In this document: in pieces, positions 45,011 to 52,665 of the stretch
Layout: each line of letters opens with the position of its first letter
How positions within the stretch are numbered: position 1 is the stretch's first letter
Assembly (NCBI GenBank): GCA_016794445.1
Contig: JAEUKC010000022.1
Span: 1 to 64,000 of the forward strand
Direction: 5' to 3'
Source: JADJMO01 sp016794445
GTDB lineage: Bacteria > Myxococcota_A > Polyangia > Polyangiales > JADJMO01
Length of the DNA stretch: 64,000 bases
Program-made: the position numbers and the translations under genes
The notes under the pieces: generated by a model
Told to the model about the DNA's origin: nothing
The model's database searches: none
Seen by the model: only the letters and a program-made list of their open reading frames with translations

Positions 45011-46726
45011 TCAGCGGGTCATCTGGATGTGCTCGACGATCGGACCGATCGCGAGCGCCGGGAAGAAGGTCAGCGCGCCGACGATGAGGATCACGCCGAC
45101 GAGGAGGCCGACGAACAGGGTGTTGTCCACGGGGAACGAGCCGGCGCCCGCGGGTACGAGCTTCTTCTTGGCCATGTTGCCCGCGATGGCGAGCACGGCG
45201 ATGATGAGCGGGAAGCGCCCGACGTGCATCGCGAGGCCGAGGGTGAGCGTGGAGAACACCGGGTGTTGCGTGGAGAAGGCGGTGAGCCCCGCGAACGCGC
45301 TGCCGTTGTTCGCCGTCGCGCTGGTGTAGGCGTAGAGCACCTCGCTGAACCCGTGCGGGTGCGGCCCGCCATCGGGTCCCGTGTTCAGGATCCCCGATCT
45401 ACCGGCGTCGGTCAGGAGACCCGCCGCGGTGAAGAGCAGGATCGAGAACGCGGGGATCAGCACGTAGATCGAGGCGAAGCGCACGTCGCGGCTGTCGATC
45501 TTCTTGCCGAGGTATTCCGGCGTGCGCCCCACCATCAGGCCCGCGAGGAACACCGCCAGGATGACGTAGACGAGGATGCCGTACATGCCGGCGCCGACGC
45601 CGCCGAAGACGATCTCGCCGAGCTGCATGTTCAAGAGCGGCACGAGCCCGCCGAGCGGCGTGTAGCTGTCGTGCATGGCGTTGACCGCCCCACACGAAGC
45701 GCCCGTGGTGACCACCGTGAAGAGGGCGCTGTCGGGGACACCGAACCGCACCTCCTTGCCCTCGAGGTTGGTCGCAACGGCGGCGCCCGCCCGGGCCAGC
45801 ACCGGGTTGCCCTTGGTCTCGAACCAGGTCGCGGCGACGATGCCGAGGACTGCGATGAACGTCATCGCCCCGAACACCGCCCAGCCGTGCTTCGGGCTCT
45901 TGACCATGCCGAGCGTCACGCACAGCGCCGCCGGGATCGCCCAGATCGAGACCATCTGCACGAAGTTTGAGAGCGGGGTCGGGTTCTCCCACGGGTGGGC
46001 GCTGTTCGCGTTGAAGTAGCCGCCGCCATTGGTGCCGAGCATCTTGATGGCCTCCTGCGAGGCCACCGGCCCGCGGAGGACGGACTGGGTGGAGCCGTCG
46101 AGCGCCGTCCACGACGCCGGGCCCTCCCACGTCTGGATGACGCCCTGCGAGACCAGGAACAGCGCGTAGAACAGGCAGATCGGCAAGAGCACGTAGAGGT
46201 GCACGCGCACGAGATCGACCCAGAAGTTGCCGAGGGTGTCGGCCTGCGAGCGCGCGAGGCCGCGGATCAGCGCGATGGCCACGCACATCCCGACGCCGGC
46301 CGAGAAGAAGTTGTGCGAGGTGAGCCCGACCGCCTGCGAGGCGTAACTCATGGTCGTCTCGCCGCCGTAGCTCTGCCAGTTGGTGTTCGTGGTGAACGAG
46401 ACCGAGGTGTTGAACGCGAGCCACGGCGCGACGGCGTCGAGCTTGGTCGGATTGAACGGCAGCTCGTGCTGCATCCGGAGGACCGCGTAGGTGACGACCT
46501 GGGTGAGCAGCGAGAACGCGAGCATGGCGCCCGCGTACGCGCGCCACGTGTGCTCCCTGGCTTCCTCGATCCCCGCCGCGCGGTAGATGCCGCGCTCGAG
46601 GAACCCGAGGACCTTGCGGGAGGTGTGGTTCTCCCCGGCGAAGACCCGGGTCATGAACCGGCCGAGCGGCACGGCCACGAGCACGAGGACCGCGAAGAAC
46701 ACCAGGTCGAGGACGAGCACGCGCAT
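45011..46726 (-). CDS. kdpA: KdpA, potassium-channel-like subunit
   Basis: A 571-residue membrane protein with about ten helices. It carries the selectivity-filter-like repeats, including MLGTNGGGYFNANSAHPWENP and VSFTTNTNWQSYGGE. The ATG at 46726 overlaps the kdpF stop (TGATG) and has CGGAGC 8 bases upstream. KdpA selects potassium and delivers it to KdpB. Its length fits the family. Confidence 0.97.
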   Translation of the reverse strand: MRVLVLDLVFFAVLVLVAVPLGRFMTRVFAGENHTSRKVLGFLERGIYRAAGIEEAREHTWRAYAGAMLAFSLLTQVVTYAVLRMQHELPFNPTKLDAVAPWLAFNTSVSFTTNTNWQSYGGETTMSYASQAVGLTSHNFFSAGVGMCVAIALIRGLARSQADTLGNFWVDLVRVHLYVLLPICLFYALFLVSQGVIQTWEGPASWTALDGSTQSVLRGPVASQEAIKMLGTNGGGYFNANSAHPWENPTPLSNFVQMVSIWAIPAALCVTLGMVKSPKHGWAVFGAMTFIAVLGIVAATWFETKGNPVLARAGAAVATNLEGKEVRFGVPDSALFTVVTTGASCGAVNAMHDSYTPLGGLVPLLNMQLGEIVFGGVGAGMYGILVYVILAVFLAGLMVGRTPEYLGKKIDSRDVRFASIYVLIPAFSILLFTAAGLLTDAGRSGILNTGPDGGPHPHGFSEVLYAYTSATANNGSAFAGLTAFSTQHPVFSTLTLGLAMHVGRFPLIIAVLAIAGNMAKKKLVPAGAGSFPVDNTLFVGLLVGVILIVGALTFFPALAIGPIVEHIQMTR

Positions 46727-46815
46727 CAGAAGCGCTCCGGGCGAGCGAGCACGAAGAACAGGTAGGCGGCGAGCAGGACGCTCACGCCGAGGCCTAGGAC
46801 GAGGTCGAGGGACAT
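46726..46815 (-). CDS. kdpF: KdpF, small stabilising subunit
   Basis: A 29-residue peptide reading MSLDLVLGLGVSVLLAAYLF and then FVLARPERF. It has one membrane helix ending in the characteristic RPE-F tail, and its length matches E. coli KdpF. Its stop overlaps the kdpA start. KdpF stabilises the KdpABC complex. Confidence 0.92.
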   Translation of the reverse strand: MSLDLVLGLGVSVLLAAYLFFVLARPERF

Positions 46816-46830
46816 GGCAGGTTCCCGCGG

Positions 46831-46914
46831 TCAGATTGCGTCGCAGAGGCGGGCGAAACCCACCACCGCGACGAAGAGCGCCAGCGTCAGCAAGAGGATC
46901 CAGAGATCGGTCAT
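46831..46914 (-). CDS. 27-residue membrane peptide at the head of the kdp operon
   Basis: ATG at 46914 with GGAG about 8 bases upstream, 15 bp before kdpF. It encodes MTDLWILLLTLALFVAVVGF followed by ARLCDAI, a single helix ending in an R-x-CD motif. I recall comparable tiny proteins before kdpF in other bacteria. It may be a further small subunit or a leader peptide. Confidence 0.6.
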   Translation of the reverse strand: MTDLWILLLTLALFVAVVGFARLCDAI

Positions 46915-47008
46915 GGGACGAGCTCCGTGGAGCAGGAACCAGACCATCCGGTGACGCTGCGGAGCCTCGGCGCGATCGCGTCGTCACCGCACTCGACGTC
47001 GGGCGATT

Positions 47009-47024
47009 TGCACGACGCCCGCCG
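47009..47024 (-). promoter_or_regulatory. Weak candidate sigma-54 promoter upstream of the kdp operon
   Basis: On the minus strand the sequence is CGGCGGGCGTCGTGCA, which has the GG and GC pair 10 nt apart required at -24/-12 but departs from TGGCAC/TTGCA at several positions. It lies about 95 bp before the first small gene of the operon. Confidence 0.35.
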
Positions 47025-47048
47025 CGATCGTGCGGCCGTGCACGAACC

Positions 47049-48875
47049 TCAGGCGGGGAGCCGCAGCGTGAACGTGCTGCCCTCGCCGACCTGGCTCTTG
47101 ACCTCCAGGTTCCCGCCGTGGCGTTCGGCGATCTCCCGCGCGATGGCCAGACCGAGGCCGTGACGCCCGCGGAGCTGGGCCGGCTCCGCACCCGTCCAGT
47201 GGCGCTCGAACACGTGGGGCAGGTGCTCCTCGGCGATGCCTTCGCCGTCGTCGCGCACGCCGAGCACGACGTGGGCAGCGTCTCGCTGCGCGAAGAGCCG
47301 CACCGTGCCGCCCGGCTCGGTGTGCCGGATCGCGTTCGAGACCAGGTTCCCGAGCAGGATGTGGATCTGCTCGACGTCTAGGGAGACGGGCGCGACCTCC
47401 TCGGGGTCCACCACGAGGGCGACGCGCTTCTCGGCGGCGAGCGCCCGGTGCGCGCGTTCGACCTCGGCGAGGAGGGCGCGCGGCTCCACGAGCTCGCGGT
47501 GCAGCTCGCCGGCCTCGCGCTCGATGCGCACGAGATCGAGCAGCTCCTCCACGGTCCGCTGCAGGCGCTCGGTCTCCTCGCAGGCCGTGTTCGCGAGCTC
47601 GCGCTGCAGCGCCGTCAGGCCCTCGCTCTCCTCGAGGAGCATGTGGGTCGCGAGGCGGAGCGAGGTCAGCGGGGTCTTGAGCTCGTGGCTCACCGTGGCG
47701 ACCACGTCGCTCTTGAGGGCGTCGATGCGGCGGTAGCGGGTGACGTCCTCCGCCACGACGATCACGCCCCGGCCCGCGGACTCCTCCACGTGCAGCGGGG
47801 AGGCCCGCACGAGGAAGAAGCGCTCGGCGCCGCCGGCTGCGGTCCACTGCATGGCCTCGCTCAAGCTGTCGGGCAAGAGCGGCTTGTCGTCGGCGAGCAC
47901 GCGGTCCCGCGCCGCGAGGATCCGCTCCGGCGGCTCGACGCCGAGGCGCCGCTGCTCGTCGCGATCGCCCGGGGTGAGGCCGAACACCGCCTCGGCGGCC
48001 TCGTTGGTGAGGAGGATGTCGCCACTGCCACCGAAGACGATCACGGGGTCGGTCATGGCGGCGACGGTGGCGCGCGACAGATCGCGCGCCGCGAGCAGCT
48101 CGCCGAGGCTGCTCTCTCGGTAGAGGCGCAGCTTGTCCTGCATGCGGTTGAGCGCGTCGGCGAGGCCGCGCAGCTCGCTCAGGTCGGGCAGCGCGAGCTT
48201 CGTCTCGAACCGGCCCTCACCGATGGCCCGGGCTCGATCGGTGAAGGTGGAGATCGGGTCGATGATCACCCGCGGGAAGCGGAAGGTGAGCCACCCGGTC
48301 AGGAGGAGGGCGATGGCGGCGGCGAGCACCGAAAGCGAGCGCGTGCGCTGGGCAAGCCGGCGCGCCTCGGCGTCGGCCCCGACCATGTTCCGCTGGTTCG
48401 CGTCTCGGATGGCGGCGATGCTGGCCTTCAGCTTCTGGAATCGGGGCAGGAGCTCGCCGAAGTAGCCCGCGCTCCGCTGCTCGATCGGCCGCGCGAGCAC
48501 GCGGTCGGCGGTGATCACATAGTCTTTGTATGCATCCTCGACGAAGCGAACGAGGTCGCCCTCTCCCGGGAGGGTCACGTTGCGCGCCTCGGCGGCGAGG
48601 GCGCCCTCGAACTTGCGGCGGTGGTCGGTGAGCATCGGGGTGCCGATGTCCACGCGCCCGCTCGCCACGAACAACGCCCCCGAGTCCTGCCGCTCGAGCG
48701 CCTCGTTCATCTCCTGGCACGCGACGACCGAGGCGTAGTTCTCGCGCAGGATGAGCCCGACCGCGCCGCCGAGCCGGTCGAGCGCCAGCGTCGAGAGCAC
48801 CGAGACCACGAGCACGGTCGCGGCCATCGCGAGGCCGAGGCGCACGAGGCGACCGCGGAGCGACGCGCGGGTCAT
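47049..48875 (-). CDS. Membrane sensor histidine kinase (4HB-HAMP-PAS type) of the kdp locus
   Basis: A 608-residue kinase. Two membrane helices (~15-35 and ~180-200) flank a helical periplasmic sensor. A HAMP domain follows (PRVIIDPISTFTDRARAIGEG), then a PAS domain (~265-375), the H box ATVSHELKTPLTSLR and the ATPase domain (NLVSNAIRH, DDGEGIAEEHLPHVFERHW, GLGLAI). It is coupled to the upstream NtrC-type regulator by ATGA. It is not a KdpD: the KdpD sensor module is in a separate protein at 51158-52294, so this kinase may take the place of the KdpD catalytic half. Confidence 0.92.
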   Translation of the reverse strand: MTRASLRGRLVRLGLAMAATVLVVSVLSTLALDRLGGAVGLILRENYASVVACQEMNEALERQDSGALFVASGRVDIGTPMLTDHRRKFEGALAAEARNVTLPGEGDLVRFVEDAYKDYVITADRVLARPIEQRSAGYFGELLPRFQKLKASIAAIRDANQRNMVGADAEARRLAQRTRSLSVLAAAIALLLTGWLTFRFPRVIIDPISTFTDRARAIGEGRFETKLALPDLSELRGLADALNRMQDKLRLYRESSLGELLAARDLSRATVAAMTDPVIVFGGSGDILLTNEAAEAVFGLTPGDRDEQRRLGVEPPERILAARDRVLADDKPLLPDSLSEAMQWTAAGGAERFFLVRASPLHVEESAGRGVIVVAEDVTRYRRIDALKSDVVATVSHELKTPLTSLRLATHMLLEESEGLTALQRELANTACEETERLQRTVEELLDLVRIEREAGELHRELVEPRALLAEVERAHRALAAEKRVALVVDPEEVAPVSLDVEQIHILLGNLVSNAIRHTEPGGTVRLFAQRDAAHVVLGVRDDGEGIAEEHLPHVFERHWTGAEPAQLRGRHGLGLAIAREIAERHGGNLEVKSQVGEGSTFTLRLPA

Positions 48876-50194
48876 CGAAGGCCGTAGCGCTCGCGCTTGC
48901 GATAGAGGGTGGACGGGTCGACGCCGAGCGCGCGGGCCGCCGCGTCCAGGGTCGGGTGCCGCGCGAGCACGGCCGCGATGTGCCGCGCCTCGGCGGACTC
49001 GAGCGACTCGTCTCCGGCGACCGCGCCGCGGGTCGTCGCCCGCACCTCCTCGGGGAGCAGATCGGGCGAGAGGATCTCTCCGTGGGCGAGCAGCGAAGCG
49101 CGCTCGAGGACGTTGCCGAGCTCGCGGATGTTCCCCGGCCAGTCGTAGGCGACGAGCGCCCCCATCGCCTCGGGCGAGACGGACGTGAGGCGCCCGCCCG
49201 AGCGGTGCGGCTGATCGAGCAGCGCCGTGACGAGGCCGGGGATGTCCTCGCGGCGCTCACGCAGCGACGGGAGGCGCACCGAGACCACGTTGAGCCGGTA
49301 GAACAGGTCTTCGCGGAACGTGCCCGCGCCGATCGCCGCCCGCAGATCGCGGTGGGTCGCGGCGATCACCCGCGCCTCCGACCGTCGCGGCTCGGTGTCG
49401 CCGACGCGCACGTACTCGCGCTCCTCGAGCAACCGCAGGAGCTTCCCCTGCAGCTCCTTGCCGAGGTCGCCCACCTCGTCGATGAACAGGGTGCCGTTCT
49501 TGGCGGCCTCGACGTAGCCCGCGCGCGCCTGGTCGGCGCCGGTGAACGCGCCGCGCGCGTGGCCGAACAGCTCGTTCTCGATCAGGTTCGGGCTGATGGT
49601 CGCGCAGTTCACCGTGACGAACGGCCGATCCGCGCGCGGCGAGTGCTGGTGCACGTGCCGCGCGAGCACGCCCTTGCCCGTACCGGTCTCGCCGAGCACC
49701 AGGATCGTCGCGTCGGTCGCCGCCGCGCGCTCCGCGAGCAGGTAGGCCTGCTGCACGGCCGGGCTGTGCGACGGCAACGGCGCGCCCCGCGGCTTGCGCT
49801 TCACCTCGCTGAGCTCCTGGCGCAGGCGCGCCGCGTCGAGCACGCGCGACACCACGTGCTTCACCGCGGCCGGCGTGAACGGCTTCGGCAGGTAGTCGGC
49901 CGCGCCCGCGCGCATGGCCTCGACCGCGTTGTCGATGGTCGCGAACGCAGTCATCACGACCACGGCGGTCCCCGGCGCCTCCTGCGCGAGCGTGCGGGTC
50001 ACCGTGAGCCCGTCGATCCCCCCGAGTCGCAGGTCGATGAGCGCGAGATCGGGGGGGTTGCGTCGGGCGGCCGCGAGCCCCGCCTCGCCGCTCGGCGCGA
50101 GCGTCACCGTGTACCCCGCCGACTCCAGGCAGAGGCGCAGGGTCTTGCGGATGGACTCCTCGTCGTCGACGACGAGCACGTGGGCCTTCGTCAT
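48872..50194 (-). CDS. NtrC-family sigma-54 response regulator of the kdp locus
   Basis: A 440-residue regulator: receiver (DDEE at 10-13, phosphoacceptor Asp54 in ALIDLRLGG, Lys in YLPKPF), AAA+ domain with Walker A LGETGTGKG, intact GAFTGA in HARGAFTGADQARAG, and a Fis helix-turn-helix (LDAAARALGVDPSTLYRKRERY). The intact GAFTGA means it can contact sigma-54. In E. coli the kdp response regulator KdpE is an OmpR-type protein that works with sigma-70, so this is a different mode of control. It is coupled to the kinase downstream. Confidence 0.93.
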   Translation of the reverse strand: MTKAHVLVVDDEESIRKTLRLCLESAGYTVTLAPSGEAGLAAARRNPPDLALIDLRLGGIDGLTVTRTLAQEAPGTAVVVMTAFATIDNAVEAMRAGAADYLPKPFTPAAVKHVVSRVLDAARLRQELSEVKRKPRGAPLPSHSPAVQQAYLLAERAAATDATILVLGETGTGKGVLARHVHQHSPRADRPFVTVNCATISPNLIENELFGHARGAFTGADQARAGYVEAAKNGTLFIDEVGDLGKELQGKLLRLLEEREYVRVGDTEPRRSEARVIAATHRDLRAAIGAGTFREDLFYRLNVVSVRLPSLRERREDIPGLVTALLDQPHRSGGRLTSVSPEAMGALVAYDWPGNIRELGNVLERASLLAHGEILSPDLLPEEVRATTRGAVAGDESLESAEARHIAAVLARHPTLDAAARALGVDPSTLYRKRERYGLR

Positions 50195-50198
50195 GCTC

Positions 50199-51161
50199 TC
50201 ACCCTACCTCTCTCGAGGGCTTTGTTCCTGGATCGTCGTCGTTCGCTCTGTTCCGGTCGGACGCGCGCTGCACCATGGGATGGTCGAACGTTCGCGCGAG
50301 CCAGCGATCGAGCTGCGCCCCGCTCGCCCCGGTGAACAGCACGTACGTGGGGCCGTTCTCTCTGCGCCGACCGACCGCCATCGAGCCCGTCTCGCCGAGC
50401 CCGAGCGGGAAGAGCACGGCGTCGAGCTCCGCGTCGGCTCGTCGCGGCGAGGTCGGGTCGTCGACCACCAGGATTCGTGGCGTCGAGGACAGCACGAGCG
50501 GCGCGAGCGGCGCGCCACCGTAGCTGGCCAGGCGGGCGAGGCCATCCCACGGTCGCGGCCCGTCCGAGACCCCGCTGTCGAGCGCGAGCGCCGCGCGATA
50601 GGCGCGGTCGGCGTCCTCGTCCCGACCCGCGAGCTCCCGGCACAGACCGAGCAACGTCATCGCCTCCGGATCGAGCGGCGCGAGCGCCCGCGCCCGGGAC
50701 AGGAACGGCTCGGCGTCGGCCGGGCTGCCCGAGGCGAGCACCCGGCGCGCCGCGGCCATCGCCGCCGCGTAGTCGAGCGCGCCTTCGTTCGAGGCTCGTC
50801 GACTGCGCAGCACGCGCTCCAGCGTCTGCCGCAGCTCCCGAGGCGAGAACGGCTTACCCATCACGTCCGCGATCGAGAGCCGCAAGAGCTCGACGAGGAG
50901 GCGGGTCGTGAGCAGCGTGGTCATCACGACGATGGGCAGCTCGGGATGGTCGCGTCGCAGCGCGCGCAAGCCCTCCGTGGGCTCGTCGCCGAACGCGCGG
51001 AGCTCGACGACGGCGACCTCGACCTCGTGGTCCCGATCGAGGAGCGCGCGCGCCTCGTCCACGCTCGACGCGGTGACGACGGTGAACCCGGCGGCCACCA
51101 GCGCCTGATCGAGCACGTGCTGCACGGTCGCGTCCGGCTCGACGACGAGGACGCGGCTCAC
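50199..51161 (-). CDS. Receiver-like protein with Glu at the phosphoacceptor site and TPR-like helices
   Basis: A 320-residue protein whose GTG start overlaps the KdpD-like stop (GTGA). Residues ~1-120 have a receiver fold (RVLVVEPD, SSVDEARALLDR, MGKPFSPREL), but the phosphoacceptor position reads AVVELRAFG, with Glu for Asp. A Glu there can mimic permanent phosphorylation. Residues ~130-200 look like TPR helices (ADAEPFLSRARALAPLDPEAMTLLGL), and the C-terminal third is unassigned. It lies between the KdpD-like protein and the NtrC-type regulator and may be a scaffold in that pathway. Confidence 0.7.
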   Translation of the reverse strand: MSRVLVVEPDATVQHVLDQALVAAGFTVVTASSVDEARALLDRDHEVEVAVVELRAFGDEPTEGLRALRRDHPELPIVVMTTLLTTRLLVELLRLSIADVMGKPFSPRELRQTLERVLRSRRASNEGALDYAAAMAAARRVLASGSPADAEPFLSRARALAPLDPEAMTLLGLCRELAGRDEDADRAYRAALALDSGVSDGPRPWDGLARLASYGGAPLAPLVLSSTPRILVVDDPTSPRRADAELDAVLFPLGLGETGSMAVGRRRENGPTYVLFTGASGAQLDRWLARTFDHPMVQRASDRNRANDDDPGTKPSREVG

Positions 51162-52294
51162 GACGGCTCCTTGTCCCGGTCCGCGGAGGGGTCGCCGACG
51201 ACCACGACGTCGACCTCCGGCACGGTGCGCATGAACTCCGCCAGCACCGAGCCCCGCAGCCGCTCCCGGAGCCTGGACTGGCGCGTCCGGCCGAACACGG
51301 CGTGGGTGATCCCCTTCCTGCGCGCGAACTCGCGCAGCGCCGCGACGACGTCGTCTCCCTCGAGCCGCACGACCTCGGCGCCGAGCTCCTTGGCGAGCCG
51401 GATGTTCTCGGTCAGCGAGCGCAGGCTCGCGGCGTCGATGCGATCGGGGGTCTCGTCGCGGGTGCGCACGTAGACGACGAACCAGCGGCTCGCGAGGCCT
51501 CCGGCGAGCCGCGCCCCCTGCCGGAGCAGCCGCCGCGTCGCGCCGGGCTGCGACGACATGGAGACCATCACGCGCTCGGCGGCGACCGCCCCCGACTCCT
51601 CCTCCGGGCTGCGACGCGCACGGCGCTCGACGGCGTTGGCCACCTCGCGCAGGGCGAGCTGGCGCAGCGCGACCAGGTTCTTCTCGGTGAAGAAGCGACG
51701 CAGGGCGTGCTCCACCTTCTCGGGCGGGTAGATCTTGCCCTCGCGGAGGCGCTCGGTGAGCTCGCTCGGCGGCAGGTCGACGACGACCACCTCGTCCGCG
51801 CGCTGCACGACGCGGTCGGGGATGCGCTCGCGCACGTCGACCCCGGTCTCGCGCAGCACGAGGTCGTGCAGGCTCTCGAGGTGCTGCACGTTGAGGGTCG
51901 CGATGACGCTGATCCCGGCGTCGAGGATCTCCTCCACGTCCTCCCACCGCTTGTCGTGCCGCGAGCCGGGGACGTTGGTGTGGGCGAGCTCGTCGACGAG
52001 CGCGACGGCCGGGCGACGCGCGAGCAGGGCGTCGAGGTCGAGCTCCTCGAGCGGTACGCCCCGGTACTGCAGCGTCCGGCGCGGCAACACGACGAGCCCC
52101 TCGAGCGCGGCGGCGGTCTCCTTGCGCCCGTGGGTCTCGACGATCCCGCAGACGACGTCGACCCCCTCCTCGGACAGGCGCCGCCCCTCTCGCAGCATCG
52201 CGACCGTCTTGCCGACCCCCGCGGCCATGCCGAGGTAGATCTTGAGAGGCGCCCGGCGACGCGCTCGCAAGAGGGTGAGGAAATCGTCGGCCAC
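51158..52294 (-). CDS. kdpD: Truncated KdpD: sensor domain plus universal-stress domain, no kinase
   Basis: A 378-residue cytoplasmic protein. Residues ~12-220 are the KdpD N-terminal domain, with Walker A GMAAGVGKT at 22-30, VETHGRKETAAAL and VDELAHTNVPGSRHDKRWEDV. Residues ~235-370 are a UspA-like domain (VMVSMSSQPGATRRLLRQGARLA). Full KdpD is ~900 residues with four membrane helices and a histidine-kinase half; those parts are absent. It can probably sense potassium or nucleotides and must act through another kinase, most simply the one at 47049. Confidence 0.92.
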   Translation of the reverse strand: MADDFLTLLRARRRAPLKIYLGMAAGVGKTVAMLREGRRLSEEGVDVVCGIVETHGRKETAAALEGLVVLPRRTLQYRGVPLEELDLDALLARRPAVALVDELAHTNVPGSRHDKRWEDVEEILDAGISVIATLNVQHLESLHDLVLRETGVDVRERIPDRVVQRADEVVVVDLPPSELTERLREGKIYPPEKVEHALRRFFTEKNLVALRQLALREVANAVERRARRSPEEESGAVAAERVMVSMSSQPGATRRLLRQGARLAGGLASRWFVVYVRTRDETPDRIDAASLRSLTENIRLAKELGAEVVRLEGDDVVAALREFARRKGITHAVFGRTRQSRLRERLRGSVLAEFMRTVPEVDVVVVGDPSADRDKEPS

Positions 52295-52334
52295 GGTCGG
52301 AAGGGTCGCTCTGCCCGCGCGCGGGCGTCGAGTC

Positions 52335-52427
52335 TCACGAGCCGAGCTGCTCCGGCCGCGCGAGCACGAAGACCCCGTAGATCACGAAGACCATGCCCGA
52401 GATGGCGCCGAGGAGGACGTCTGCCAT
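52335..52427 (-). CDS. Second KdpF-like peptide
   Basis: A 30-residue peptide (MADVLLGAISGMVFVIYGVF, then VLARPEQLGS) with AAGGAG about 6 bases before its ATG. The single helix ending in VLARPE is the KdpF signature, shared with the peptide at 46726-46815. It is the first gene of the regulatory operon rather than next to kdpA. It may bind KdpD or the KimA-type transporter, or the Kdp complex. Confidence 0.8.
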   Translation of the reverse strand: MADVLLGAISGMVFVIYGVFVLARPEQLGS

Positions 52428-52588
52428 GCCGACGCTCCTTGCAGCGCGTGGGCCAGCAGGTGGTCGAGGCTGCTGGAACCCGGCTCCGGACCGGGTTCGG
52501 GCGGCGCCGCATGACGGCGTCTCGGCGGGTCGTGCAGCGGTGCACGAATCGGCCCCGACGTCGCGTGAAGGTCGGGGGTCCCGAGAAC

Positions 52589-52604
52589 TGGCGCATGGCT
52601 TGCA
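52589..52604 (+). promoter_or_regulatory. Sigma-54 promoter for the KimA-type transporter
   Basis: TGGCGCATGGCTTGCA has the exact GG-N10-GC spacing and ten of twelve consensus positions of TGGCACG-N4-TTGCA. It is on the plus strand 61 bp before the start of the transporter gene, leaving room for a leader of about 50 nt. A sigma-54 activator is encoded 2.4 kb away on the other strand. Confidence 0.65.
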
Positions 52605-52665
52605 AATTCGCACGACGTCCTCGCAGTCGCGCACGAAGTCCACCGCGCAGAACCCGCACTCCTCG

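Noticed and set aside
52440..52455. Second sigma-54-like motif (TGGCCCACGCGCTGCA, minus strand) before the KdpF-like peptide
   Set aside because: The spacing is right, but the expected transcript would begin after the AAGGAG ribosome site of that gene, so it is probably chance.
52428..52665. A c-di-AMP riboswitch upstream of the KimA-type transporter
   Set aside because: Such riboswitches control KimA in Bacillus, but I could not find the conserved core or paired helices, and the leader left by the sigma-54 promoter is too short.
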